DNA of 36,630 nt, taken from the NCBI GenBank assembly GCA_900322135.1, contig ONYP01000035.1, positions 1 through 36,630 of the forward strand, written 5' to 3'. Within the stretch, counting starts at the first letter, position 1. Each line of letters starts with the position of its first letter. The translations under genes and the position numbers were made by a program. Shown in pieces: positions 23,308-31,200 of this stretch. This DNA comes from an uncultured Prevotellaceae bacterium. Its GTDB lineage: Bacteria; Bacteroidota; Bacteroidia; Bacteroidales; Muribaculaceae. The notes under the pieces are model-generated. The model made no database searches, was not told the DNA's origin, and was given only the letters and a program-made list of their open reading frames with translations.

Positions 23308-23870
23308 ATGCGAGAACTGGGCTGGGCAAATAGTCGCCCCTGGAGACCAGAGGCGAAGATAAGGAAGCACCGAATGGGAGTCGGCCTCTCGCTACCGCCG
23401 ACGGGCGATCGTGCCAGCCGCTGCATCGAGACGCACCAGGACAAGTCTTGGCGCGACCCGATGCGCGTCCTGCACTTGTCGCGCCCAAACCAGCAAGGCT
23501 GGATTTGGACACGCCATCGCCTGTCAGCTACCGCTCAATCATCGGGCACGCCCCTGCATCGCTGCGCCCGTGGCTGCGCCTACAGAGTGTCTTTAATGGC
23601 TCGCTCACGCTCGGGTCCGGCACGGCTTTCGGCTCGCTTGGCGGTGGGGCCCGCAACCCCTTCCGCTGGCAGCAAGTCCATAGCCTGTCGCTGCGCTCCA
23701 CCGAAACGAGCTACTCGCCATTGACACACTGCCGCTGGCCACCGGCTTGCGCTGCACGGGAGGCTCTAGGGCGCTGTGGTTTTCGCTGCGCTGCAACCAC
23801 AGCACCAGTGCCTGTGCCCGATTGCCGATTCCCGTTCGGATGAGATCAAAGAATGCCCGACCCAATCTCC
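23305..23870. other. GC-rich non-coding block B
   Basis: About 560 bp without a plausible gene; both strands have only short ORFs of skewed composition. It shares with block A (11865-12720) repeated TCGCTGCGC strings, at 23559-23567, 23688-23699 and 23783-23793. The DNA on either side is AT-rich. I see no ORF, tRNA or repeat array in it. Confidence 0.5.
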
Positions 23871-24012
23871 GCAATATGCCCGATAAAATTATCTTTCGTG
23901 ATAACTTTCGCCTTACGCAATATAATCACCTAATTCGATGGCAAATATAATTACCTATGCCTTCGGTAACAGATCTGCTCACCTCATAAATGAGGCGAAC
24001 TAAATTGGTACG

Positions 24013-24035
24013 GGGGAGCCAGTGCCTGGCTCCCC
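24013..24035. repeat. Perfect 9-bp hairpin in AT-rich DNA
   Basis: GGGGAGCCA (24013-24021) pairs with TGGCTCCCC (24027-24035), followed by a T-poor stretch. It lies in the 500-bp gap before the accessory operon. Otherwise this gap holds only a doubtful 84-aa ORF (24079-24333), which I do not call. Confidence 0.6.
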
Positions 24036-24360
24036 TCGCTCCTTATTTGCCCTGCTCCGTGCTGCAGACGGGTGAACAATGATATGGGATGCCGCCATAT
24101 TGATTTTAGATGAACATATCGCAGTCGTCGCTATCCTTTCTGATGCAAAGCTAGCGGGCATCGTGATACTGCAAGGCTATACAGAGCCGCCTCGAAATTT
24201 TTTACAAATTTTTCATGCTGAAAAATTGGTCCCCTACGGTAAAAATTTTCGGTCGGGCCTTGACAGACGTATCACTAACAGCCCTCGCTTATATAGCATC
24301 CGAAAAGGATATACGCGACAACAAGCGATATGATTATTAACATCTTAAAATCAATTAATT

Positions 24361-24621
24361 ATGACAGCATCTTATAACATATCATTTCTGGGTTCACCCG
24401 AACAATCTGCTACACAGAGCAGGGATCGAAAAGGATACCGCTCATCCAATCGATATAACAATTACATGGTCGAGGTCGTGGACTTCGACAATGAGTCGAA
24501 CACGTTCGAGGTCGATGCCCGCAGCGAGGCAGATGCCGCCGAACTGGCGCAGGAGATGGCCGCAGCCGCTGGGCTGCAGGTGAATTACTGCAATGTTTAC
24601 CTGTATGTAGATGGTTTTTAA
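24361..24621 (+). CDS. Small accessory protein (86 aa)
   Basis: The N-terminal half is polar and low-complexity (LGSPEQSATQSRDRKGYRSS). The second half (YMVEVVDFDNESNTFEVDARSEADAAELAQEMA) is a compact beta/alpha domain similar in style to small proteins of Bacteroides conjugative elements. Function unknown. It is the first gene of the accessory operon and starts after a long AT-rich gap. Confidence 0.6.
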   Translation: MTASYNISFLGSPEQSATQSRDRKGYRSSNRYNNYMVEVVDFDNESNTFEVDARSEADAAELAQEMAAAAGLQVNYCNVYLYVDGF

Positions 24622-24654
24622 TTCATATATATTCATTTTCTAAATTTTACGATT

Positions 24655-25041
24655 ATGGCAAATTTGATTTTCGCAAGCGAGTATGTAAGCAAGAACACGG
24701 GCGCTCAGATGTGGCATGTGTACGCCACGCGCGACGGCAAAAAGGTAGCCAACACGGTTAACGGCGAGGCTACAGTGAAGAATGAATTTTACTTCTATGA
24801 GCCGCTGAAGGCGCTCCGTTTCGCCTTCCTCCTCCGTAAGCGCCTCGAGGGCTCTTTCTCCATCCCGAAGGGAGTCTATAACAAGCTGATGGCGGCCATT
24901 AAGGCCGCCAAGCCGGCAGCCGAAGCCGAGCAAGGCGAGAGCGCACCGGTGCCCACGGCAACGGAGAGCACTCCCGCCCCCGAGGAGGCACAGCCCGCCA
25001 AAAAGAGCCGCCGCCGTTCCACTAAAAAGGAGAGCAAGTAA
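24655..25041 (+). CDS. Basic-tailed accessory protein (128 aa)
   Basis: Residues 1-75 form a folded domain (MANLIFASEYVSKNTGAQMWHVYATRDGKK); the remainder is Ala/Pro/Glu-rich and ends in a strongly basic tail (KKSRRRSTKKESK). It may bind nucleic acid through the tail. Family not recognised, but the type is common in mobile elements of Bacteroidota. The gene is followed by a GC-rich hairpin (25054-25077) before the MutS-like gene. Confidence 0.6.
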   Translation: MANLIFASEYVSKNTGAQMWHVYATRDGKKVANTVNGEATVKNEFYFYEPLKALRFAFLLRKRLEGSFSIPKGVYNKLMAAIKAAKPAAEAEQGESAPVPTATESTPAPEEAQPAKKSRRRSTKKESK

Positions 25042-25053
25042 TAACATGTGTAA

Positions 25054-25079
25054 CATGGTGGGCGAGGCTAGCCCCGCCC
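25054..25079 (+). repeat. Intergenic hairpin between accessory genes
   Basis: GTGGGCG pairs with CGCCCAC, with GGC/GCC inside, in the 57-nt gap between the 128-aa gene and the MutS-like gene. No T-run follows. Similar hairpins occupy the next two gaps. Confidence 0.65.
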
Positions 25080-25098
25080 ACCGCAATACTAAGAAGAT

Positions 25099-25665
25099 AT
25101 GAATACCGAGGTAAAGAAGCTAATTACCCGCATCCGCAAAGCGCAGGATGCCGTGTTTAATGGTAAGGTCGAGAAATGCCACTGCATTTGCCTGGACTGT
25201 GACACTCGATACAAGGACAGCCGCACGCTTCACGCATGGTGGACAGTGTACGTACATATCACCGTAAAGGAGCCAACGTGCACGCTGGCAGAAGCCTATC
25301 AGGGCATGAAGGAAAAGCACCCCGATTCATTGCTACTTTTCCGTGTGGGCGATTTTTATGAGGCATATAGCGAGGACGCACGCACCGCCGCCGATGTGCT
25401 GGGCATCACCCTAACACGCCGCAGCGGGGTGCCCGTCGATGATGAAATGAGAGACATGGCAGGTTTTCCCCATCACGCCCTAGATAGCTATTTGCCCCGC
25501 CTCGTTAGGGCTGGCAAGCGTGTAGCCATCTGTGACAGCCCAGAGATGTGGACGTATGAGGAAAAATCCCAGTGCGAATTGTGGTATATTCATGACGATG
25601 ACAGCCCCGAAGAGCTAGAGCGCATCGCCAGGGAGATAAGCGAATATATAGAGTATAAGGTTTAA
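25099..25665 (+). CDS. Stand-alone MutS domain I (mismatch-recognition) protein (188 aa)
   Basis: Residues about 62-148 match MutS domain [26 protein letters not shown], then [11 protein letters not shown], then [26 protein letters not shown]. The mismatch-stacking Phe-x-Glu is kept (F86, E88 in DFYEAY). The ATPase and clamp domains are absent; the whole protein is 188 aa against about 850 for MutS. The first 60 residues are unlike MutS and contain CHCICLDC, a possible metal site. It could bind mismatched DNA on its own, or interfere with host mismatch repair. It lies in the accessory operon with hairpins on both sides. Confidence 0.75.
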   Translation: MNTEVKKLITRIRKAQDAVFNGKVEKCHCICLDCDTRYKDSRTLHAWWTVYVHITVKEPTCTLAEAYQGMKEKHPDSLLLFRVGDFYEAYSEDARTAADVLGITLTRRSGVPVDDEMRDMAGFPHHALDSYLPRLVRAGKRVAICDSPEMWTYEEKSQCELWYIHDDDSPEELERIAREISEYIEYKV

Positions 25666-25668
25666 CAC

Positions 25669-25715
25669 GGTTGGTCACGCAGGGAGGGCGAAAGCCCTCC
25701 CCAGCGGAACCAACC
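25669..25715 (+). repeat. Nested intergenic hairpin
   Basis: GGTTGGT (25669-25675) pairs with ACCAACC (25709-25715) and encloses GGAGGGC-GAAA-GCCCTCC (25683-25700, GNRA tetraloop). It ends 17 nt before the next start codon. Confidence 0.75.
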
Positions 25716-25732
25716 ACAACACGACCGAGACA

Positions 25733-25906
25733 ATGAAAAAGATATACCAAGTAGAAGTAAAAGAGATACTAAGGCGAGTAGTCGAAGTAGAGGCATCATG
25801 CGCTAACGAGGCCGAGCGCCAGGTGAGGGGCCAGTACTGGAATAGTGACATAGTGCTGACTGAGGACGATTTTGAAAATGTAGAGATTAACACCCTGCAA
25901 TTATAG
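25733..25906 (+). CDS. DpnD/PcfM-like small protein (57 aa)
   Basis: A 57-aa protein beginning MKKIYQVEVKEILRRVVEVEA and ending in an acidic stretch (IVLTEDDFENVEI), which matches the short DpnD/PcfM family by pattern: K-V-x-E-I-L-x-R-x-V-x-V-x-A, then I-V-L-x-x-x-D-F. The family is found beside restriction (DpnII) and conjugation genes; its role is not established. It lies between two intergenic hairpins. The start at 25733 is the only ATG that yields the family N-terminus. Confidence 0.75.
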   Translation: MKKIYQVEVKEILRRVVEVEASCANEAERQVRGQYWNSDIVLTEDDFENVEINTLQL

Positions 25907-25916
25907 TTATTGACCT

Positions 25917-25946
25917 GTGGCGGTAGATCTAGACATCTGCCGCCAC
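25917..25946 (+). repeat. Intergenic hairpin
   Basis: GTGGCGG (25917-25923) pairs with CCGCCAC (25940-25946), with AGAT/ATCT inside. It ends 17 nt before the ATG at 25964, the same distance as the hairpin before the DpnD-like gene. Confidence 0.75.
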
Positions 25947-25963
25947 TCAAAAACGAAAAGAAG

Positions 25964-26101
25964 ATGAAAGCAAGAACACCCGAAACATGCTACTACTGCA
26001 AACACCTGCAGTGCTATGGATGGCAGCACTGGGGATGCAGACGGACGAACGAGGAGACAGACCGTAATGCGACATGCCCCGACTGGGAAGAGGCCGACTG
26101 A
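25964..26101 (+). CDS. Cys-rich mini-protein (45 aa)
   Basis: MKARTPETCYYCKHLQCYGW is followed by a GCRRTNEE segment and ends TCPDWEEAD. Five or six Cys/His positions (CxxC, H, C, C, C) suggest a zinc-ribbon-like fold. The function is unknown. The first ATG at 25910 would place the hairpin inside the coding region, so I start at 25964. It is the last gene of the accessory operon. Confidence 0.65.
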   Translation: MKARTPETCYYCKHLQCYGWQHWGCRRTNEETDRNATCPDWEEAD

Positions 26102-26110
26102 AAAAATCGC

Positions 26111-26140
26111 GCCGCCTGCCGGCTGAAGCTGGCAGGCGGC
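26111..26140 (+). repeat. 10-bp hairpin after the last accessory gene
   Basis: GCCGCCTGCC (26111-26120) and GGCAGGCGGC (26131-26140) with GCT/AGC inside. No T-run follows; the true terminator is 35 nt further on. It resembles the intergenic hairpins and may mark a lost gene. Confidence 0.7.
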
Positions 26141-26174
26141 ATCACTATGCAGTCGGTAACATCCGGCCACACGG

Positions 26175-26207
26175 AAATCGGGCTCCAAGGAGACCCGATT
26201 TTTTTTC
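26175..26207 (+). terminator. Rho-independent terminator of the accessory operon
   Basis: AAATCGGG (26175-26182) pairs with CCCGATTT (26194-26201), followed by further Ts. It lies 73 nt after the last stop codon. Confidence 0.85.
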
Positions 26208-26230
26208 TTATATGGTAGAAAAGCGATCGA

Positions 26231-26361
26231 TTAAGCAGGATTGAACCTGCTTAAAATTTGGCCGCTGCCTTGCCAGCGACCTGACGGCGATCGGCAAGGC
26301 AGCGGCATGTAAGGTTAGCTTGTAAGACTACAAGCTATGTGGAGGAAATGAATTTCCTCCA
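26231..26361. other. Array of four tandem hairpins
   Basis: Hairpin 1: 26231-26239 with 26246-26254 (9 bp). Hairpin 2: 26261-26274 with 26293-26306 (14 bp). Hairpin 3: 26316-26324 with 26329-26337 (9 bp). Hairpin 4: 26340-26348 with 26353-26361 (9 bp). All stems are perfect and the gaps are 3-9 nt. On the minus strand hairpin 1 reads GCAGG-TTCAATC-CTGC, a T-arm-like sequence. No ORF covers the area. It may be a ncRNA (either strand), a replication origin or a packaging site. Confidence 0.7.
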
Positions 26362-26405
26362 GTTCTTCAAGCTCTGGAAAGAATTACTACAGCCTGGCGT
26401 AGCTT

Positions 26406-26437
26406 TTCCGTGAAATTCCGTGAGATTTACGTGAGAA
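26406..26437. repeat. Three iteron-like direct repeats
   Basis: TTCCGTGAAA (26406-26415), TTCCGTGAGA (26416-26425) and TTTACGTGAGA (26427-26437), about 10-11 bp apart and so on one face of the helix. They lie just downstream of the hairpin array and could bind a replication or regulatory protein. Confidence 0.55.
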
Positions 26438-27007
26438 AGATGGCATAAAACAAAAGATCTTATTTGCTTATAATGTCACATTCGCCTATAACTATCTGAA
26501 ACAAAGGTATTTCTTATTTGACGGCAATTTGCTCACGAAATGAATGTCGGGAGCAAATAGGGGAAATTTTCCGCATGTTTCCGCTAATTTCCTTCGCCTG
26601 ACGCAGCGGGGCAAATCCACAAGCGGCAATGGAACGGAAGGTGATGAGTAGAACGCAGATCCAATCCGCTCTCGCTATCTCGGGGATGATGGTGGAACAC
26701 CGTCCATCCACAAGCGAACAGGAAGCGGCCATGCCGGCAGGAAACCGTGCTCATGGGTTGATTATACGCGAACTTGATTACAGGTGCAGTCAGTGGAAAT
26801 GTCGCTCACAAAAGTATCAAACACGCCGTTCCTTTACACCGCAAAATTAGTACGCCATCCGCACACGCAAGGCCGAGACGAGTCCCGACGGGAAAATCTC
26901 CAGCCCTGCGGGTAGTATTTCCCCTGGGAGCCTTGCTTTCAGTGCGCTACTGGCGCATTTTGCTCGCAGTGTAAAATTCACTTTGTTTAATTTAATACTT
27001 TTTTATT
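26438..27007. other. Non-coding gap before ardA
   Basis: About 570 bp. It holds a minus-strand TACCTTTG string (26503-26510, reverse complement) that could be a leftward promoter, and several short ORFs on both strands without recognisable content. The last 150 bp before ardA are GC-rich with small dyads. Nothing else is supported. Confidence 0.4.
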
Positions 27008-27586
27008 ATGAGCAACATTGATTTTGTTTCCGCACCTGCTGACATCAAGCTCAGCGATTATGAATTTGATTTCCGCACGGGCAATCCTGCCGTGTATGTT
27101 GGCACATACCACAAGTATGCTAGTGGTAGCCTGTTCGGGATGTGGATGGACTTGACGAAGTTCTATGACTATGAGGAGTTCATGGATGCATGCAGAGCTC
27201 TCCATAATGATGAAGAAGATCCAGAGTTTATGTTCCAGGATTATGAGGGTTTCCCCGAAGATTGGTATAGCGAGAGCAGCTTGGATGAAGATACTTTTGA
27301 CTTGATTCAGAAGTATGTAGATCTTGATGATGACAAGAAAGATGCTTTCGAGGCATTTATGGAGTGCAAGAGCAGCGGTCGAGATGCTGAGGTATTCGAG
27401 GACTTCGAGGATCGCTATCAAGGCGAGTTCGACAGCGAAGAAGATTTCGCTAGGTACATCGCTGATGAGTGCTGCATGCTTGACAATGTTCCTGACAACA
27501 TTAAGCAGTACTTCGATTATGAGGCATTTGCACGTGATTTATTCATGGATTATACATACTGGAATGGTTATGTGTTCCGTGATTAG
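27008..27586 (+). CDS. ardA: ArdA-type antirestriction protein (192 aa)
   Basis: ArdA mimics B-form DNA and blocks type I restriction-modification enzymes. The family pattern is clear: AVYVGTYHKYASGSLFGMWM at the N-terminus, then FMDACRALHNDEEDPEFMFQDYEGFPEDWY. The protein is strongly acidic along its length (many Asp/Glu, for example DLDDDKKDAFEAF), as needed for DNA mimicry. It uses more A/T-ending codons than the neighbouring phage genes, suggesting a separate origin. It has its own terminator and is preceded by a long non-coding gap. Confidence 0.88.
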   Translation: MSNIDFVSAPADIKLSDYEFDFRTGNPAVYVGTYHKYASGSLFGMWMDLTKFYDYEEFMDACRALHNDEEDPEFMFQDYEGFPEDWYSESSLDEDTFDLIQKYVDLDDDKKDAFEAFMECKSSGRDAEVFEDFEDRYQGEFDSEEDFARYIADECCMLDNVPDNIKQYFDYEAFARDLFMDYTYWNGYVFRD

Positions 27587-27610
27587 TTCACGAATCTTCT
27601 TCACTCCGCA

Positions 27611-27640
27611 AAGCGGGTCCCCTTCGGGGGATCCGCTTTT
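27611..27640 (+). terminator. Terminator of ardA
   Basis: A 12-bp stem (27611-27622 with 27627-27638, one G-T pair) with a TTCG tetraloop, followed by TTTT. It begins 24 nt after the ardA stop. Confidence 0.9.
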
Positions 27641-27684
27641 GCTTTCGACAATGAACGAACTTGCCGCTTGGGGATTTGCCCTGT

Positions 27685-27717
27685 CTTTTTGCTGATGCCA
27701 GCAAAAAGATACCTTTG
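27685..27717 (+). promoter_or_regulatory. Promoter with a 10-bp operator palindrome in its spacer
   Basis: TTTG (27688-27691) and TACCTTTG (27710-27717), 18 nt apart. A perfect inverted repeat, CTTTTTGCTG (27685-27694) and CAGCAAAAAG (27699-27708), spans the -33 box and the spacer, exactly where a repressor or activator would bind. The ATG at 27723 is 5 nt after the -7 box, so the mRNA is probably leaderless. Confidence 0.7.
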
Positions 27718-27722
27718 CAGCG

Positions 27723-28175
27723 ATGGCGCAACAGAACACAGAAAATAAGGCATTGAAGGAACGAGATAAATATGTCTCGGCCTTCAATGCTACCATGACG
27801 AAAATATGGCAGGAGCAGATTGTGCTGCTCGGCGTGATCGACACAGGCCAGCTGCTGGATTCGCCCGTCGGCGTTCGATGCGACAAAGACGAGCGCATCG
27901 TCTCTATTCACCTCGGGCTCGAATTCCTGGAATACGGTCTCTGGCAGAACTATGGCACGGGTCGCGAAACTCCCCGTGGCAATCCCGGCGACATCGGTCG
28001 TGACAAGGTTCGTAAGAAGCGCCCCTGGTTCAGTAAAAAATTCTACGCTTCGTTTATGAATCTAAAAGAATTTATGGCAGACTCACTAGGCCGTGAGTTC
28101 CTGGGCATCATCAGCGACGCACTCGACGCTGACAAGATGCGCCAAAATTCTGCTTACTATAGGAATCAGCTATAA
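27723..28175 (+). CDS. HK97 gp10-like tail completion/neck protein (150 aa)
   Basis: Residues 60-100 carry the typical signature LGLEFLEYGLWQNYGTGRE followed by a basic loop and RPWFSKKFYASF. This resembles the HK97-gp10 family that joins tail and head. The N-terminal helix is charged and the C-terminus is helical. It is transcribed from its own promoter with an operator-like palindrome and is probably leaderless. It is followed by a terminator and then the tape measure gene. Confidence 0.75.
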   Translation: MAQQNTENKALKERDKYVSAFNATMTKIWQEQIVLLGVIDTGQLLDSPVGVRCDKDERIVSIHLGLEFLEYGLWQNYGTGRETPRGNPGDIGRDKVRKKRPWFSKKFYASFMNLKEFMADSLGREFLGIISDALDADKMRQNSAYYRNQL

Positions 28176-28207
28176 TTTTTTCACGTTAATGTTATTAGAG
28201 GTTGAGG

Positions 28208-28236
28208 CAGACAGCGCGAGAGCGGTGCCTGTCTTT
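28208..28236 (+). terminator. Terminator before the tape measure gene
   Basis: AGGCA pairs with TGCCT, with CGC-GAGA-GCG inside, followed by GTCTTTTC. It shares the TGCCTGTCTTTT end with the terminator at 9540-9573. Confidence 0.6.
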
Positions 28237-28257
28237 TCTTGTCCAGTCGCTGTCACT

Positions 28258-28265
28258 TATCTTTG
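28258..28265 (+). promoter_or_regulatory. Promoter box of the tape measure operon
   Basis: TATCTTTG (28258-28265), 22 nt before the ATG at 28288. The -33 element is weak (CTTGT). Confidence 0.55.
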
Positions 28266-28287
28266 TCAATATAAATGTGACTAAGAT

Positions 28288-31200
28288 ATGAGTGACTATA
28301 GAACAAGAGCAGTCGCCCAGGTGGAAATCAATGGCAACGCCGGGCCAGAACTTGCAAAGCTGAAAAAACGTGCGGACGATTTTCGCGATGCCATCGCTCG
28401 TGCCTACAAGGAAGGTAACGATAAGCTGGCGAAAAAGCTAACTCGTGAGCTGAGATCGACGGAGAAACAAATCCGTCAGATTCAGTCACAAACCGCCAAC
28501 GTGGAAATGACACTCAGGCGACTGGACAAGGCGTCGCCTAGGGAACTGAGGCAGACGCTCAAGCAGCTGGAGAAGGATCTCCAGAATATCGAGCGGGGCT
28601 CGACTGCATGGAACAGCCATGTCGCCAAAATTAAAGCGGTGAAGGCTGAGCTAACGACGATGAACAACGAGCTGAAGATGCAGGAAAGCCGATGGGAGCG
28701 CATCAACCGCACCCTCAACAACTGGCAGACTTCGCTCATGGGAATTACTGCCCTGTTAGCGGGTCTGGTGATGGCTGGCAGAAAAGCGGTGAATTCCTAT
28801 GCGGAAATGGAAGAAGAAATCGCCAACACCATCAAATACACGGGAATGGCCCGTGAGGATGTTGAGGCGATGAATGAGTCTTTCCGCAAAATGGACACCC
28901 GCACCGGGCGAGATAAGCTCAATGAGCTGGCGCAAGAGGCAGGACGTTTGGGAAAGAACACCCGTGAAGCGGTGCAGGGCTATGTGGAGGCCGCAGACAT
29001 CATCAATGTCGCCCTGGTGGATCTCGGCGAAGGTGCTACGCAAACCATCGCCAAGCTGACCAATATCTTCGGTGTCGAAGAAATCTTGGGCACCAAAGAC
29101 GCCATGCTGGCTGTCGGCTCTACGGTGAACGTCCTCTCGCAGAACTGTACGGCGGCAAAACCTTACCTGGTGCAGTTCGCACAGCGCATGGCTGGTGTGG
29201 GTGCACAGGCGAGAATGACGATCCCCGAAATCTTGGCTTTTGGCGCGACGCTGGACGCTAACGGCCAAAAGGTGGAGATGTCCGCTTCGGCGATCTCCCG
29301 CCTCATCATGATGCTGTTCCAGAAGCCCCGTGAGCTCGCTGCAACGGTCGGGCTCGACGTGCAGAAATTCACGGAGACACTGAACAAGTCCACCAATGAA
29401 GGCTTGATGATGTTCCTGGGTAAGCTGCAGGAAATCGGCGAAGCTGATGCGCTCGCCGCCCTGTCGCCGCTGTTTAAGGACTTGGGCATGGATGGCATCC
29501 GTATGTCCCAGGTCCTCGCAACGCTGGCGACACACCTTGATATGGTGAAATGGGAACAGGAGGAAGCGAACAAGGCGTTCAAAGAGGCAACGTCGGCCAC
29601 CCGTGAGTATAACATCTTCAACAATACCGCACAGGCTGGTATTGACAAGGCTCGCAAGCGAGTCCAGGAACTGGCGATCTCACTGGGTGAGAAACTGCTG
29701 CCCGTTTATCGTCATATCATGACGTCGGGCAGTGCCATGCTGCGCTTCCTAAATATCCTCGTGTCGTTCATCATCAAACACAAGACAGCTATCGTTACGG
29801 TGACGTCGGCACTCGTCGCCTACAAAGTAGCGGTGATCGCTGCCAGGAACATCGACAACCTGCACTATGCGCTGCTCGTCACAAAAGATGCGCTGATGAA
29901 AGCGCACAAGGCGACTGTGCTGCTGTGCTCAGTGGCATACAACAAGCTCACTGGTAACATCACCAGGGCTGAGGCAGCACAAAAGATGCTGAACAACACG
30001 ATGAAGGTGAACCCCTGGGGGCTTGCTCTCGCTGCTATAGCGGCGCTCGGTGTAGCTATATACAACCTCGCTTCGAAAACCGACAAATATACGGAGTCAG
30101 TCAAGGAAAATATCAAATCAGCCAAAGAAGTGAGCAGCGAGTATGTCAAGGAGCAGCGGGAGCTGGACCTGCTCTTTGGTAAACTCAAGGGCGCAGAGAA
30201 AGGCTCAGATGACTACAAATCGGCAAAGAAAGCTATCATCGACCAGTACGGAAAGTACCTTTCCGGCCTGATCGATGAGAAGGGCGAGATAATCAACCTC
30301 ACCGATGCCTACGACAGGCTGACTGAAGCCATTCGTCGTTCAGCCAGAGAACGAGGCATAGCTGCGGTGAAGGAGAAGATGGAACAGGAATATGCCCAGC
30401 AGACTGCAGACGATCTGAACCGCCTGCAAGAGTCGCTGGAGAAATATGGTGTTTCTGCACAACTGGCAGCAAAGACGGTGGAACAGGTGGCTACGGCTCT
30501 TGCTCAAAATAAACCGATTCCTAAAGATGCCATCCAAGTCATCGAGGGCGCAAGCCGTAACATGCCGTGGTATGAGAGCTGGACAAAAGGACGCAAAGAC
30601 CAGGTGCAGTACACTGGCCCTGCGGGCATCGTGAACAATATGTATCGTCACCAGGGAGAATACAGCAAGGGAATGAAGGGCATCGAGGCGATGGAAAATG
30701 CCAACGCTCCGCTGCGTAAGGTGGACTCGGCCTGGCTTAACCGTGCAATAGAAGGGCTTGAAGCCATCGTCAAGTCCGGCACGAAAGGCCGTGCCATAGT
30801 CTTTGTTGATGGCTCCAACCAGGGAGAATATAAAGAACTCACGCCTAAGCAGGCAGAAGATCTGCTCGCCCAGTATAGGTCTGAGCAGAATTATCGTGGC
30901 AGCGGATCGTCTGGCGGCGGGGCTACGACCCCGCCTGGAGGCAGCTTCACGCCTGGCGGCTCATCAGACAAGCCGGGTAAGGGTGGTGGCTCGGCGAAAG
31001 CGGAAGATAAGTTCAAGGCTGAGAAGGAATGGAGAGAGCGCGAGGAAGCCATGAATCGCATCGCCTACGCCACTGGCAAAAAGAACTATGAGGAATACAC
31101 CAATGCAATGCTGGAAATCGAGGAGCAATTCTATCGCCGCCAGCTGCTTCACGCCAATCTGGCCGCGAACGAGAAGCTCTCGATCGAGGCTCAGCTGGCA

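Noticed and set aside
24079-24333. 84-aa ORF before the accessory operon
   Set aside because: No recognised pattern, no promoter or coupling, and it spans AT-rich stretches that look non-coding. It could still be a decayed gene.
26514-26974. Short ORFs on both strands between the hairpin array and ardA
   Set aside because: They overlap, none has a family pattern, and none has a plausible start region.
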